This document shows positions 1-5,377 of a stretch of DNA of 6,963 nt, piece after piece. Made by a program: the position numbers and the translations under genes. The stretch spans positions 1 through 6,963 of the forward strand of contig JAFWUA010000146.1 in assembly GCA_017518785.1 (NCBI GenBank), given 5' to 3'. The stretch is from Neisseriaceae bacterium. GTDB lineage: Bacteria; Pseudomonadota; Gammaproteobacteria; Burkholderiales; Neisseriaceae. The notes below the pieces were generated by a model that worked only from the letters and a program-made list of their open reading frames with translations, was not told the origin of the DNA and searched no databases. How positions within the stretch are numbered: the first letter of the stretch is position 1; each line of letters opens with the position of its first letter.

Positions 1-284
1 CCCAATATAGCATTAGATTATCTAATAATTCGGTTTGTTGTTCTTTTTGCGTAGCTATTTGATATTCTTGTAATAAGTTTGTTAGTTCTGGTGATAAGGT
101 GGCAGCTTCTCTTAAATCTATTAATTTACCAACTCCATGTAAATATGGTAATAGCATTTGTATATCACCAATGGTGATATGTTCTATATATTCACTATGA
201 ACTGTATCTAATGTAAAGTTTATATCTGCTATTTTACTATTACTGCCATCGGTTTTGGTATAAGTAGATGATTTACCAATTGAG

Positions 285-294
285 TTTCCGGCAG
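285..294 (-). repeat. CTGCCGGAAA uptake-sequence-like 10-mer, copy 1
   Basis: Exact copy on the minus strand, inside the FrpC-like fragment, where it is read as part of T-A-G-N. The 5' context is ACA. It is one of eight exact copies in the window, where about 0.01 would be expected by chance. Confidence 0.75.
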
Positions 295-851
295 TGTTGT
301 TTTTGGTATTACCGGTATTTAGATTAATAGATGTAATATTTAGTTGATTAAGAGAGAATAATTCTCCATCTTCTGATATTCCATTTTCATTTAGGTCTCG
401 CCATACTTTTATTTGATTAAAGTTTTTATCATTAGTATCAATTATTCCATCTTGATTACTATCTAATTGGGATATAGCATAAAATCCATCATTTTCAATA
501 ATAGTTTGGGCATTAGATGGTGCACCTGAAACGGACATACTACCACTTGATGAGGAATTAGAAGCATTTCCACTACTTGTATTTGATATATTAGGAGTTA
601 TTAATTTATTTTGTGGAAACATATCTTCGCCAAAGATTTCACTACCATTATTAATTATGCCATCACCATTTCTATCCCATACTAATAATCCATCATCGGA
701 TTTAACCCAACCAGTAGACGATTTAATGCCATCGCAATTATAGTCAAATTGAACCCCATTCCAACCATTAGCTTTTAGCAATTCAATTCCATCACCATCT
801 AAGTCCAATACTAATGGATCGTAAATATGGAATTTGCCAGAACGGTTTAAT

Positions 852-913
852 TCTAACCATTCTTTAAAGTCGTCTGGTAGCCAGTCGAATTTATCATCTA
901 ACCATTCTTTAAA
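852..913. repeat. 17-bp direct repeat, 45-bp period, inside the FrpC-like fragment
   Basis: The 17-mer at 852-868 recurs exactly at 897-913. The 45-bp offset is 15 codons, so on the minus strand both copies encode FKEWL followed by D or E. It looks like a short in-frame tandem duplication just upstream of the self-processing module. Confidence 0.8.
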
Positions 914-1173
914 CTTATCCCTAACTGATTCAATAAATTCTTTTATTTTCTTTATATCTTCTTCATTTAATTCATGTTGTTCACTATCATTAGATTTTTT
1001 ATCATCATCATCTTTATCTTATGATTGCTTATCACTAATATTATATTCTTTATTTATCATCATCAGATTCTTTATTATCATTATCGGTTTTTACATATGA
1101 TTCCTATGACAAGTTTAATTTTTCGTTTTATAACGAGTTTTAGTATCGCTTACGCTCGCAGAAACTTCGCTTT

Positions 1174-1328
1174 GATGACTTCCTCATCTACTTTAACAAA
1201 TGGTATTTGTTAAAGGTTGATAATCCGCATCAACTAAAACCTTGTTTTAGCTTCGCATAAGCTGCAGTTCGATTGCTTTGCAATCATTTTATTTACTTCG
1301 TAACTAAATGTTTTAACTTCGTTAAAAC
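1174..1328. other. Chain of back-to-back short hairpins in non-coding DNA
   Basis: No credible gene lies between 1097 and 1713. Within it, adjoining perfect inverted repeats are seen: 1174-1188 (5-bp stem), 1191-1215 (11-bp stem, GGT loop), 1216-1234 (6 bp), 1234-1250 (7 bp, CTT loop), 1249-1263 (5 bp), 1271-1285 (6 bp, TTT loop), 1293-1303 (4 bp, TTC loop) and 1310-1328 (8 bp, TTC loop). Most bases of the segment lie in a stem, and three-base loops dominate. The motif ACTTCGT forms the loop region of the last two, and of another hairpin at 1535-1551. It could be a structured RNA, a leader, or repeatedly palindromic selfish DNA. The sequence alone does not decide. Confidence 0.55.
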
Positions 1329-1390
1329 TAACACATTGTTTTATAAGTGTTTTTCGCAAAACATGGTTATGATAATCCCTACTAACTCAT

Positions 1391-1410
1391 TGAACATCCT
1401 ACAAAACTCA
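1391..1410. repeat. Decayed copy of the MITE-like left end
   Basis: It matches the 1448-1467 end at 14 of 20 positions, including 12 of 13 across TCCTRCAAAACTC. It lies 38 bp outside the intact element in the same orientation, which suggests an older nested or adjacent insertion. Confidence 0.5.
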
Positions 1411-1447
1411 TTATTACTAATGTAGCAAAAGCAAAATAAATAATATA

Positions 1448-1580
1448 AGAGACTCCTGCAAAACTCGATTTTTTCTATTACTCGTCATTTTGAGCGTAGC
1501 GAAGAATATTTATAAACAATAAGTTAGATTCTTCATTTCACTTCGTGAAATTCAGAATGACGAGTTTTGCAGGAGTCTCT
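1448..1580. mobile_element. 133-bp MITE-like element with perfect 20-bp terminal inverted repeats
   Basis: The left end 1448-1467 (AGAGACTCCTGCAAAACTCG) is the exact reverse complement of 1561-1580. Both sides are flanked by ATA (1445-1447 and 1581-1583), a possible short target duplication. Inside, CTCGTCATT at 1481-1489 faces AATGACGAG at 1556-1564, next to GAAGAAT and ATTCTTC segments, so the element as a whole can fold into an imperfect long hairpin. A 7-bp stem with TTC loop sits at 1535-1551. It has no coding capacity, so it would need a transposase in trans. The ends are not those of the neisserial Correia element as I know them. Confidence 0.75.
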
Positions 1581-1640
1581 ATAATTACTTGTTTAATAAA
1601 TATATTATCCGTGTAATTGAGAATGACAATAGTGAAAAAA

Positions 1641-1660
1641 CGAATTTTGCAGGGATTTCT
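1641..1660. repeat. Decayed copy of the MITE-like right end
   Basis: CGAATTTTGCAGGGATTTCT resembles the intact right end at 1561-1580. It is preceded by AGAATGAC (1620-1627), which also occurs at 1554-1561. With 1391-1410 it brackets the intact element. Its TTGCAG forms the likely -35 hexamer of the metal-transporter promoter. Confidence 0.5.
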
Positions 1661-1674
1661 GATTGTGTTATGAT
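1647..1674 (+). promoter_or_regulatory. Sigma-70-type promoter for the metal-transporter operon
   Basis: TTGCAG (1647-1652), a 16-bp spacer, and TATGAT (1669-1674) with an extended -10 TG at 1666-1667. This predicts a start near 1681 and a leader of about 33 nt before the GTG at 1714. TGTTAT over the -10 resembles half of a Zur-type operator, but the second half is absent. Confidence 0.55.
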
Positions 1675-1713
1675 GGCGGACTATTTAATTTGTAAGTTAA
1701 GGTATCAATAAAC

Positions 1714-1812
1714 GTGAAATCTCTACTATCCAATTCGCTTGCTCAAAGGTTAGCTTTGGCTATGATTCCTGTTATATTGATTTGGTTAATTTATTTTTGG
1801 GTTATTTCCTGA
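1714..1812 (+). CDS. Possible 32-residue single-pass membrane peptide leading the operon
   Basis: This GTG-started frame encodes 32 residues. A short polar N-terminus (MKSLLSNSLAQR) is followed by one hydrophobic stretch, about residues 13-31 (LALAMIPVILIWLIYFWVI), so a single membrane helix with its N-terminus probably inside. AAGG at 1699-1702 lies 11 nt before the GTG, a usable but long spacing. The stop TGA (1810-1812) shares its last base with the ATG of the downstream ATPase gene, the same one-base overlap found between the ATPase and permease genes, and the ATPase gene has no clear SD of its own. I infer that translation of this ORF helps deliver ribosomes to the ATPase gene. It may be a small transporter subunit or only a leader peptide. 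I do not recognise the family, and chance occurrence remains possible. Confidence 0.5.
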   Translation: MKSLLSNSLAQRLALAMIPVILIWLIYFWVIS

Positions 1813-2552
1813 TGCCTATTTGTGCTGAAAATATTACGGTAAGTTACAGTCATTTTCCGGCAGTCCATCATGTAAGTATTACATTCAATGAAGGGGAATC
1901 GTGGGCGGTTTGTGGTCCCAATGGAGCTGGAAAATCTACTTTACTAAAAGCATTGATGGGCTTGGAAAAATGCGATACTGGTCATATTCATTTGCAAGGC
2001 TTATCGCGTAATGATATTACCTATCTACCACAATTATCAGAAATCGATCGCTCTCAACCTATGAGTGTTTTTGAATTAGCCATGTCGGGATTATGGTATG
2101 AGATTGGTTCATTTGGCGGTATTAATAATGAACAAAAACAACGCATTTTTAATGCACTATCACGCGTAGGTATGCAACAAGATGCAAATCGCCTGATTTC
2201 TCAATTGTCTAATGGTCAGTTTCAACGTGTTCTTTTTGCACGTATGTTAGTACAAAAAGCTAAATTTCTCTTATTAGACGAACCGTTTAACGCAATTGAT
2301 GAACAAACAACAAACGCATTGTTAAATATTCTAACAGTCTGCCGGAAAGATGGACAAGGTGTAATTGCGGTACTTCATGATGACCGTCAAGTGCGTAATT
2401 TTTTCTCTCATACATTGCTTATGGCACGTGAAAAGGTGGCTGCCGGAAAAACAGAAGAAGTGCTAACACGTGAAAATCTACAACGTGCTTCCCTATTTCG
2501 TCAGGATACTTTCACAGAACAGTGGTGTATTCAAACTGCGGAAAATCAATAA
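1812..2552 (+). CDS. znuC: Metal (Zn/Mn) ABC transporter ATP-binding protein
   Basis: The 246-residue cytoplasmic ATPase would power metal import through the permease encoded next. Visible motifs are Walker A GPNGAGKST (35-43), Q-loop glutamine in YLPQ (Q74), signature LSNGQ (132-136, where LSGGQ is usual), Walker B FLLLDEP (152-158, catalytic E157) and the switch histidine in VLHD (H189). The LSNGQFQR and DEPFNAID wording is typical of the Zn/Mn importer ATPases (ZnuC, AdcC, gonococcal Mnt). I chose ATG 1812 over ATG 1782. It gives MPICAENITVSY, a normal family N-terminus, and overlaps the stop of the upstream small ORF as TGATG. The gene ends inside the permease start (TAATG). It carries three copies of the CTGCCGGAAA repeat. 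Zinc versus manganese cannot be told from the sequence, so the symbol is a family label. Confidence 0.9.
   Translation: MPICAENITVSYSHFPAVHHVSITFNEGESWAVCGPNGAGKSTLLKALMGLEKCDTGHIHLQGLSRNDITYLPQLSEIDRSQPMSVFELAMSGLWYEIGSFGGINNEQKQRIFNALSRVGMQQDANRLISQLSNGQFQRVLFARMLVQKAKFLLLDEPFNAIDEQTTNALLNILTVCRKDGQGVIAVLHDDRQVRNFFSHTLLMAREKVAAGKTEEVLTRENLQRASLFRQDTFTEQWCIQTAENQ
1854..1863 (-). repeat. CTGCCGGAAA uptake-sequence-like 10-mer, copy 2
   Basis: Exact minus-strand copy near the start of the ATPase gene, read in the coding frame as F-P-A (residues 15-17). Confidence 0.75.
2339..2348 (+). repeat. CTGCCGGAAA uptake-sequence-like 10-mer, copy 3
   Basis: Exact plus-strand copy, read as C-R-K in the ATPase (residues 177-179). 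The 5' context AGT matches the intergenic copy at 3511. Confidence 0.75.
2440..2449 (+). repeat. CTGCCGGAAA uptake-sequence-like 10-mer, copy 4
   Basis: Exact plus-strand copy, read as A-A-G-K in the ATPase (residues 210-213), so in a different codon phase from copy 3. Confidence 0.75.
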
Positions 2553-3433
2553 TGAACGAAATTTATCAATTGGTAATCGCTCCCTTTGCCGAATTTGAAT
2601 TTATGCGTTACGCCTTGGCATCTGTGTTATTTTTGTCTTTATCTGCTGCACCAGTGGGCGTATTTTTAGTAATGAGACGCATGTCGCTGATGGGTGATGC
2701 GATGAGTCATGCGGTATTACCAGGTGCTGCAATTGGTTATATTTTTGCTGGATTAAGCCTTCCTGCTATTAGTTTGGGAGGTTTAATTACGGGATTATTG
2801 ATGGCATTAGGAGCTGGTTTGGCAAGCCGTTTATCTGTTGTAAAAGAAGATGCCAATTTTGCTGCGTTTTATTTAGGTTGTTTAGCATTGGGCGTGGTAT
2901 TAGTAAGTCGACATGGTAGTAATGTTGATTTATTAGGATTGTTGTTTGGTTCGGTTTTAGCCGTAGATACCCCCTCTTTAACTTTGATAGCATCAGTTGC
3001 AACTTTTACCATAATCACCTTAACTATCATATACCGACCATTATTTATTGAAAGCGTAGATCCTGTATTTATGAGAATTATGGGAGGACATGGCGGTTTA
3101 TCGCATATCCTTTTTTTAATGTTAGTGGTAATTAATTTGGTCGCAGGTTTTCAGGCTTTGGGAACATTGATGTCAGTAGGATTGATGATGCTACCTGCGA
3201 TTTGTGCACGCCTTTGGTTTTCACGCATGGAGAGAATATTATTTGGTGCAGTTGCTATTGCAATCGCATCATCATTAGTAGGTCTATTGTTATCGTATCA
3301 TGTGAATATTCCATCTGGTCCTGCAATTATTTTGATTTGTGCATCTTTTTATCTTTTATCACTATTAATTGCACCTCATGGAACTCTGCTAATTCGTATA
3401 CGTAGTCATAAACATCGTGGGGTGAGACATTAA
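2552..3433 (+). CDS. znuB: Metal (Zn/Mn) ABC transporter permease
   Basis: The 293-residue inner-membrane protein would form the translocation channel for Zn2+ or Mn2+ and pair with the preceding ATPase. It has many hydrophobic segments, about eight or nine. Family hallmarks are PVGVFLVMRRMSLMGDAMSHAVLPG near the N-terminus, LLFGSVLAVD mid-protein, GFQALGTLMSVGLMMLPA, and PSGPAIIL near the end; this is the ZnuB/AdcB/MntB permease family. I chose ATG 2552 (MNEIYQL) over ATG 2522, because it overlaps the ATPase stop by one base (TAATG) and gives the expected short N-terminus. Length is slightly above the roughly 260-290 usual, with a basic tail (RIRSHKHRGVRH). A gene for the periplasmic metal-binding protein normally accompanies this pair. 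None follows, since the next gene is convergent. Confidence 0.92.
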   Translation: MNEIYQLVIAPFAEFEFMRYALASVLFLSLSAAPVGVFLVMRRMSLMGDAMSHAVLPGAAIGYIFAGLSLPAISLGGLITGLLMALGAGLASRLSVVKEDANFAAFYLGCLALGVVLVSRHGSNVDLLGLLFGSVLAVDTPSLTLIASVATFTIITLTIIYRPLFIESVDPVFMRIMGGHGGLSHILFLMLVVINLVAGFQALGTLMSVGLMMLPAICARLWFSRMERILFGAVAIAIASSLVGLLLSYHVNIPSGPAIILICASFYLLSLLIAPHGTLLIRIRSHKHRGVRH

Positions 3434-3439
3434 AAAATG

Positions 3440-3484
3440 TCTGCCGGAAAAGCTTTATAACCGCCTTATAACCTTTCCGGCAGA
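3440..3484 (-). terminator. Terminator of the YpfJ-type gene, built from two inverted CTGCCGGAAA copies
   Basis: TCTGCCGGAAA (3440-3450) and TTTCCGGCAGA (3474-3484) give an 11-bp stem. A second TTATAA/TTATAA stem (3455-3460 with 3466-3471) lies inside, around a CCGCC loop. Read on the minus strand, the stem is followed by CATTTTTTA, as in an intrinsic terminator. Paired uptake sequences serving as terminators are well known in Neisseria. The 10-mer copies here are at 3441-3450 (plus) and 3474-3483 (minus). Confidence 0.7.
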
Positions 3485-3520
3485 GTCTATTAATACTTAA
3501 TTAATGTAGTCTGCCGGAAA
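3474..3520 (+). terminator. Terminator of the metal-transporter operon, sharing its left arm with the opposing terminator
   Basis: TTTCCGGCAGA (3474-3484) and TCTGCCGGAAA (3510-3520) give an 11-bp stem with an AT-rich loop that contains ATTAAT repeats. Read on the plus strand it is followed by TGTTTTTA. It lies 40 bp past the permease stop. Its left arm is the same copy that forms the right arm of the 3440-3484 hairpin, so the two cannot form on one molecule at once. The 10-mer copy at 3511-3520 belongs here. Confidence 0.65.
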
Positions 3521-3541
3521 TGTTTTTATACAAAATAATTA

Positions 3542-4402
3542 TCAGAAAATCGATAATCCGCTTTGGGAGAATGTGTCGCATTGATTAGGATCGCCACTGT
3601 TTAGACCTCGTCTAAACATGGCTAAACGTTGGGCAGATGAACCGTGTGTAAAGCTGTCTGGTACAACTCTTCCTTGACTTTGTTGTTGCAAGCGGTCGTC
3701 TCCTACGGCTTCGGCTGCTCGGAATGCAGCTTCGGCATCTCCGGCTTCTAATAGGTTTTTGTTTTGCACATCATGAGCCCAAACACCAGCAAAACAATCT
3801 GCTTGCAATTCCACTAATACGGATATTTTGTTAGCACTGACTTTGTCTGTACGCTGCATTGCCGCTTGAGTTTGATGGCTAATACCTAATAGATTTTGCA
3901 CGTGATGCCCAACTTCATGGGCAATTACATAAGCCATTGCAAATTCACCGGAGGCGTGAAGTTGATTTTTCATATCATCATAGAATGATAGGTCTAAATA
4001 TACTTTTTGATCTGCCGGACAATAGAACGGTCCCATAACCGCTTGCCCAGCACCACATGCAGTTTGCGTTTGACCACGATAAAGTACCAAAGTGGGGGGG
4101 GAATATTTTTTACCAGCACGTGCAAAATAAGCGTTCCACGTGTCTTCGGTCTCTGCCAAGACCACCGTTGAAAATTCTTTGAGTTGTTTTTCTTCGGCAC
4201 TTTCTTGAATCGGTGCATTGGCAGTAGTTTGAGATGCACCATTATCTAACAAACGTGCCACACCAGATAAATCTACTCCGTAATATGAACCAACCAATAG
4301 CAGGATAAAGCCAATAATCCCACCACCTATTTTGCCACCAGTAGACATACCTCCACGTCTATCTTCTACATTGGTACTGCTTCTACGTCCTTGCCATCTC
4401 AT
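3542..4402 (-). CDS. ypfJ: YpfJ-type neutral zinc metallopeptidase, membrane-anchored
   Basis: 286 residues, in line with E. coli YpfJ. The N-terminus MRWQGRRSSTNVEDRRGG is typical of the family and is followed by a glycine-rich lead into one membrane helix (about 25-40), so the catalytic part should lie outside the cytoplasm. The zinc site shows as HEVGHH (162-167, HExxH) with a downstream ELQADCFAG (from E198), where the glutamate is the likely third ligand. C116, C128, C203 and C275 are conserved-looking cysteines that could form disulfides. AAAGGA lies about 9 nt before the ATG. The gene follows rpoH on the same strand across a terminator, so it is probably transcribed separately, and it converges with the metal operon. 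The coding strand carries eight consecutive C at 4101-4094 (S101-P103), a possible slippage site. The physiological substrate of this family is not established. Confidence 0.94.
   Translation of the reverse strand: MRWQGRRSSTNVEDRRGGMSTGGKIGGGIIGFILLLVGSYYGVDLSGVARLLDNGASQTTANAPIQESAEEKQLKEFSTVVLAETEDTWNAYFARAGKKYSPPTLVLYRGQTQTACGAGQAVMGPFYCPADQKVYLDLSFYDDMKNQLHASGEFAMAYVIAHEVGHHVQNLLGISHQTQAAMQRTDKVSANKISVLVELQADCFAGVWAHDVQNKNLLEAGDAEAAFRAAEAVGDDRLQQQSQGRVVPDSFTHGSSAQRLAMFRRGLNSGDPNQCDTFSQSGLSIF
4094..4101 (-). repeat. C8 homopolymer in the ypfJ coding strand
   Basis: Eight G on the plus strand, read as TCC-CCC-CCC (S101, P102, P103). It is the longest G/C run in an AT-rich window. A one-base slip would shift the frame before the HExxH site and abolish the peptidase. 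Confidence 0.9.
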
Positions 4403-4461
4403 GTTTGCTTGTCCTTTACAATTTAGGTAATTTTGAGATTGTAGTGCATTTTTATCCCATT

Positions 4462-4495
4462 AAAAAAGGAGAAATAATTTTAAATTATCTCTCCT
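4462..4495 (-). terminator. Intrinsic terminator of rpoH
   Basis: On the minus strand AGGAGA (4495-4490) pairs with TCTCCT (4472-4467). The stem continues through a G-T pair into a long AT stem, about 13 bp in all around a tiny loop. Six T follow (the A run 4462-4467 on the plus strand, overlapping the stem end). It lies 25 bp past the rpoH stop and separates rpoH from ypfJ. Confidence 0.85.
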
Positions 4496-4519
4496 GTATT
4501 TGTATCATATTTTCTACGA

Positions 4520-5368
4520 TTATTGAGCAGGTAAAAATGCTCGCATTTTTTGAATTGCTTTGTTTTCAATCTGACGAATACGTTCTGCTGAAACACCATA
4601 TTTATCTGCCAATTCATGCAAAGTCATACCATCATCGGCTAACCAACGACTTTCCACAATGTCGCGACTGCGTTCATCTAAATTGGATAGAGCGTATGCT
4701 AAACCTTCGGTTTGTAATGCAATCGATGCTTTTTTTTCTAACTGATAGGTAGGTTCGGACTCATTGTCTGATAACCAATCAATAGGTGCAAATGCTTCAT
4801 CATCGCTATCGTCTTGGGCAGTTAGGGCAATATCACTGCCTCGCATACGTTGTTCCATTTCAAAAACATCGTCAAGTTTCACATCTAAATCTTTTGCAAT
4901 GCTTTGTGCTTCTTCAAGCGATAGGGCATTAAGATTTTTTTTCATGCTACGTAAGTTGAAAAATAGTTTGCGTTGTGGCTTGGTAGTAGCAACTCGCACT
5001 AAACGCCAATTACGTAAGATAAATTCATGAATTTCTGCACGAATCCAATGTACGGCAAATGAAAATAAACGCACTCCACGAGTAGGATCAAAACGTTTAA
5101 CTGCTTTCATCAAGCCAATATTACCTTCTTGAATTAAATCCGCTTGATTTAAGCCATAACCATCATAGCCACGTGCAATCGAAACTACTACACGCAGATG
5201 AGATAAAATCAATTTCTTTGCTGCTTCTAAATCATCACGCAAAAAAAGACGTTGGGCTAAATCAAATTCCTCTTCTGCACTTAACAGAGGAATGTTGTTC
5301 ACAGTTTGGATATATTGTTCCAAAGAACCGTGCCCAGTGGGAATAGGTAATGCCATTACTTGATTCAT
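4520..5368 (-). CDS. rpoH: RNA polymerase heat-shock sigma factor RpoH (sigma-32)
   Basis: The 282-residue sigma factor directs RNA polymerase to heat-shock promoters (chaperones, proteases); E. coli RpoH has 284. It shows region 2 (about 50-120, with DLIQEGNIGLMKAVKRFDP and FSFAVHWIRAEIHEFILRNW). The RpoH box QRKLFFNLR at 132-140 distinguishes sigma-32 from RpoD and RpoS. Region 4 has a helix-turn-helix (MTLHELADKYGVSAERIRQIENKAIQKM, given here only as a landmark, about 248-275). I chose ATG 5368 (MNQVMALP). AAGGA at 5382-5378 lies 9 nt upstream, and an upstream TTG at 5446 coincides with the promoter -35. Transcription should start near 5411, giving a leader of about 43 nt with an AU-rich hairpin touching the SD. 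The gene has its own terminator and is divergent from parC. Confidence 0.97.
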   Translation of the reverse strand: MNQVMALPIPTGHGSLEQYIQTVNNIPLLSAEEEFDLAQRLFLRDDLEAAKKLILSHLRVVVSIARGYDGYGLNQADLIQEGNIGLMKAVKRFDPTRGVRLFSFAVHWIRAEIHEFILRNWRLVRVATTKPQRKLFFNLRSMKKNLNALSLEEAQSIAKDLDVKLDDVFEMEQRMRGSDIALTAQDDSDDEAFAPIDWLSDNESEPTYQLEKKASIALQTEGLAYALSNLDERSRDIVESRWLADDGMTLHELADKYGVSAERIRQIENKAIQKMRAFLPAQ

Positions 5369-5377
5369 CTCTTTAAT

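Larger units (their letters stand above)
1..1096 (-). pseudogene. FrpC/FrpA-like calcium-binding protein fragment with self-processing module, 5' end degraded, cut by the window edge
   Basis: The minus strand is open from 1018 to the left edge (339 codons), with no ATG, GTG or TTG near its beginning. Counting from the codon at 1018, it has an acidic start, repeated FKEWL segments, then HIYD-P at residues 64-68. DLDGDGIE (72-79), DYNCDGIK (92-99), DRNGDGII (115-122) and later DSNQDGII and DLNENGIS follow, all EF-hand-like loops. The end (GVGKLIDLREAATLSPEL to LLDNLMLYW) also resembles neisserial FrpC. In FrpC this module cuts its own Asp-Pro bond when calcium is present; the matching bond here lies between the codons at 820-818 and 817-815. 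The frame is closed by TAA at 1021-1019. Further up, an SD-like AGGAA (1105-1101) precedes ATG (1096-1094), which is followed at once by TAA. I infer a relic or silent cassette rather than an expressed gene. Family assignment is from memory of motifs; the intact 3' part could still serve as a recombination donor. Confidence 0.8.

Noticed and set aside
834..1213. Two plus-strand open frames (88 and 62 codons) in the left region
   Set aside because: They are antisense to the FrpC-like frame or lie in repeat-rich DNA. The residue make-up is low-complexity (Ser, Phe, Ile runs) and no SD is seen.
1448..1580. Correia element
   Set aside because: The size is similar, but the terminal repeat differs from the Correia ends I know and there is no clear plain TA duplication.
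1664..1680. Zur-type operator over the operon promoter
   Set aside because: Only a TGTTAT half is present. The expected ATAACA half is missing, so I do not list it as a site.
1097..1713. tRNA, riboswitch or CRISPR in the intergenic gap
   Set aside because: No cloverleaf, no known aptamer core, and no regularly spaced direct repeats were found. The structure seen is inverted repeats only.
1782..1811. ATG 1782 as the start of the ATPase gene
   Set aside because: It adds ten residues not expected in the family and lies inside the small membrane ORF in another frame. ATG 1812 fits both the family N-terminus and the stop-start overlap.
2522..2551. ATG 2522 as the start of the permease gene
   Set aside because: It would overlap the ATPase end by 31 bases and add a polar, Cys-containing leader. 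ATG 2552 matches the operon's overlap pattern.
4730..4942. A8 runs in the rpoH coding strand (4730-4737 and 4935-4942) as phase-variable tracts
   Set aside because: Lys-Lys codon A-runs are common in AT-rich genes, and an essential sigma factor is an unlikely switch. Noted only as slip-prone.
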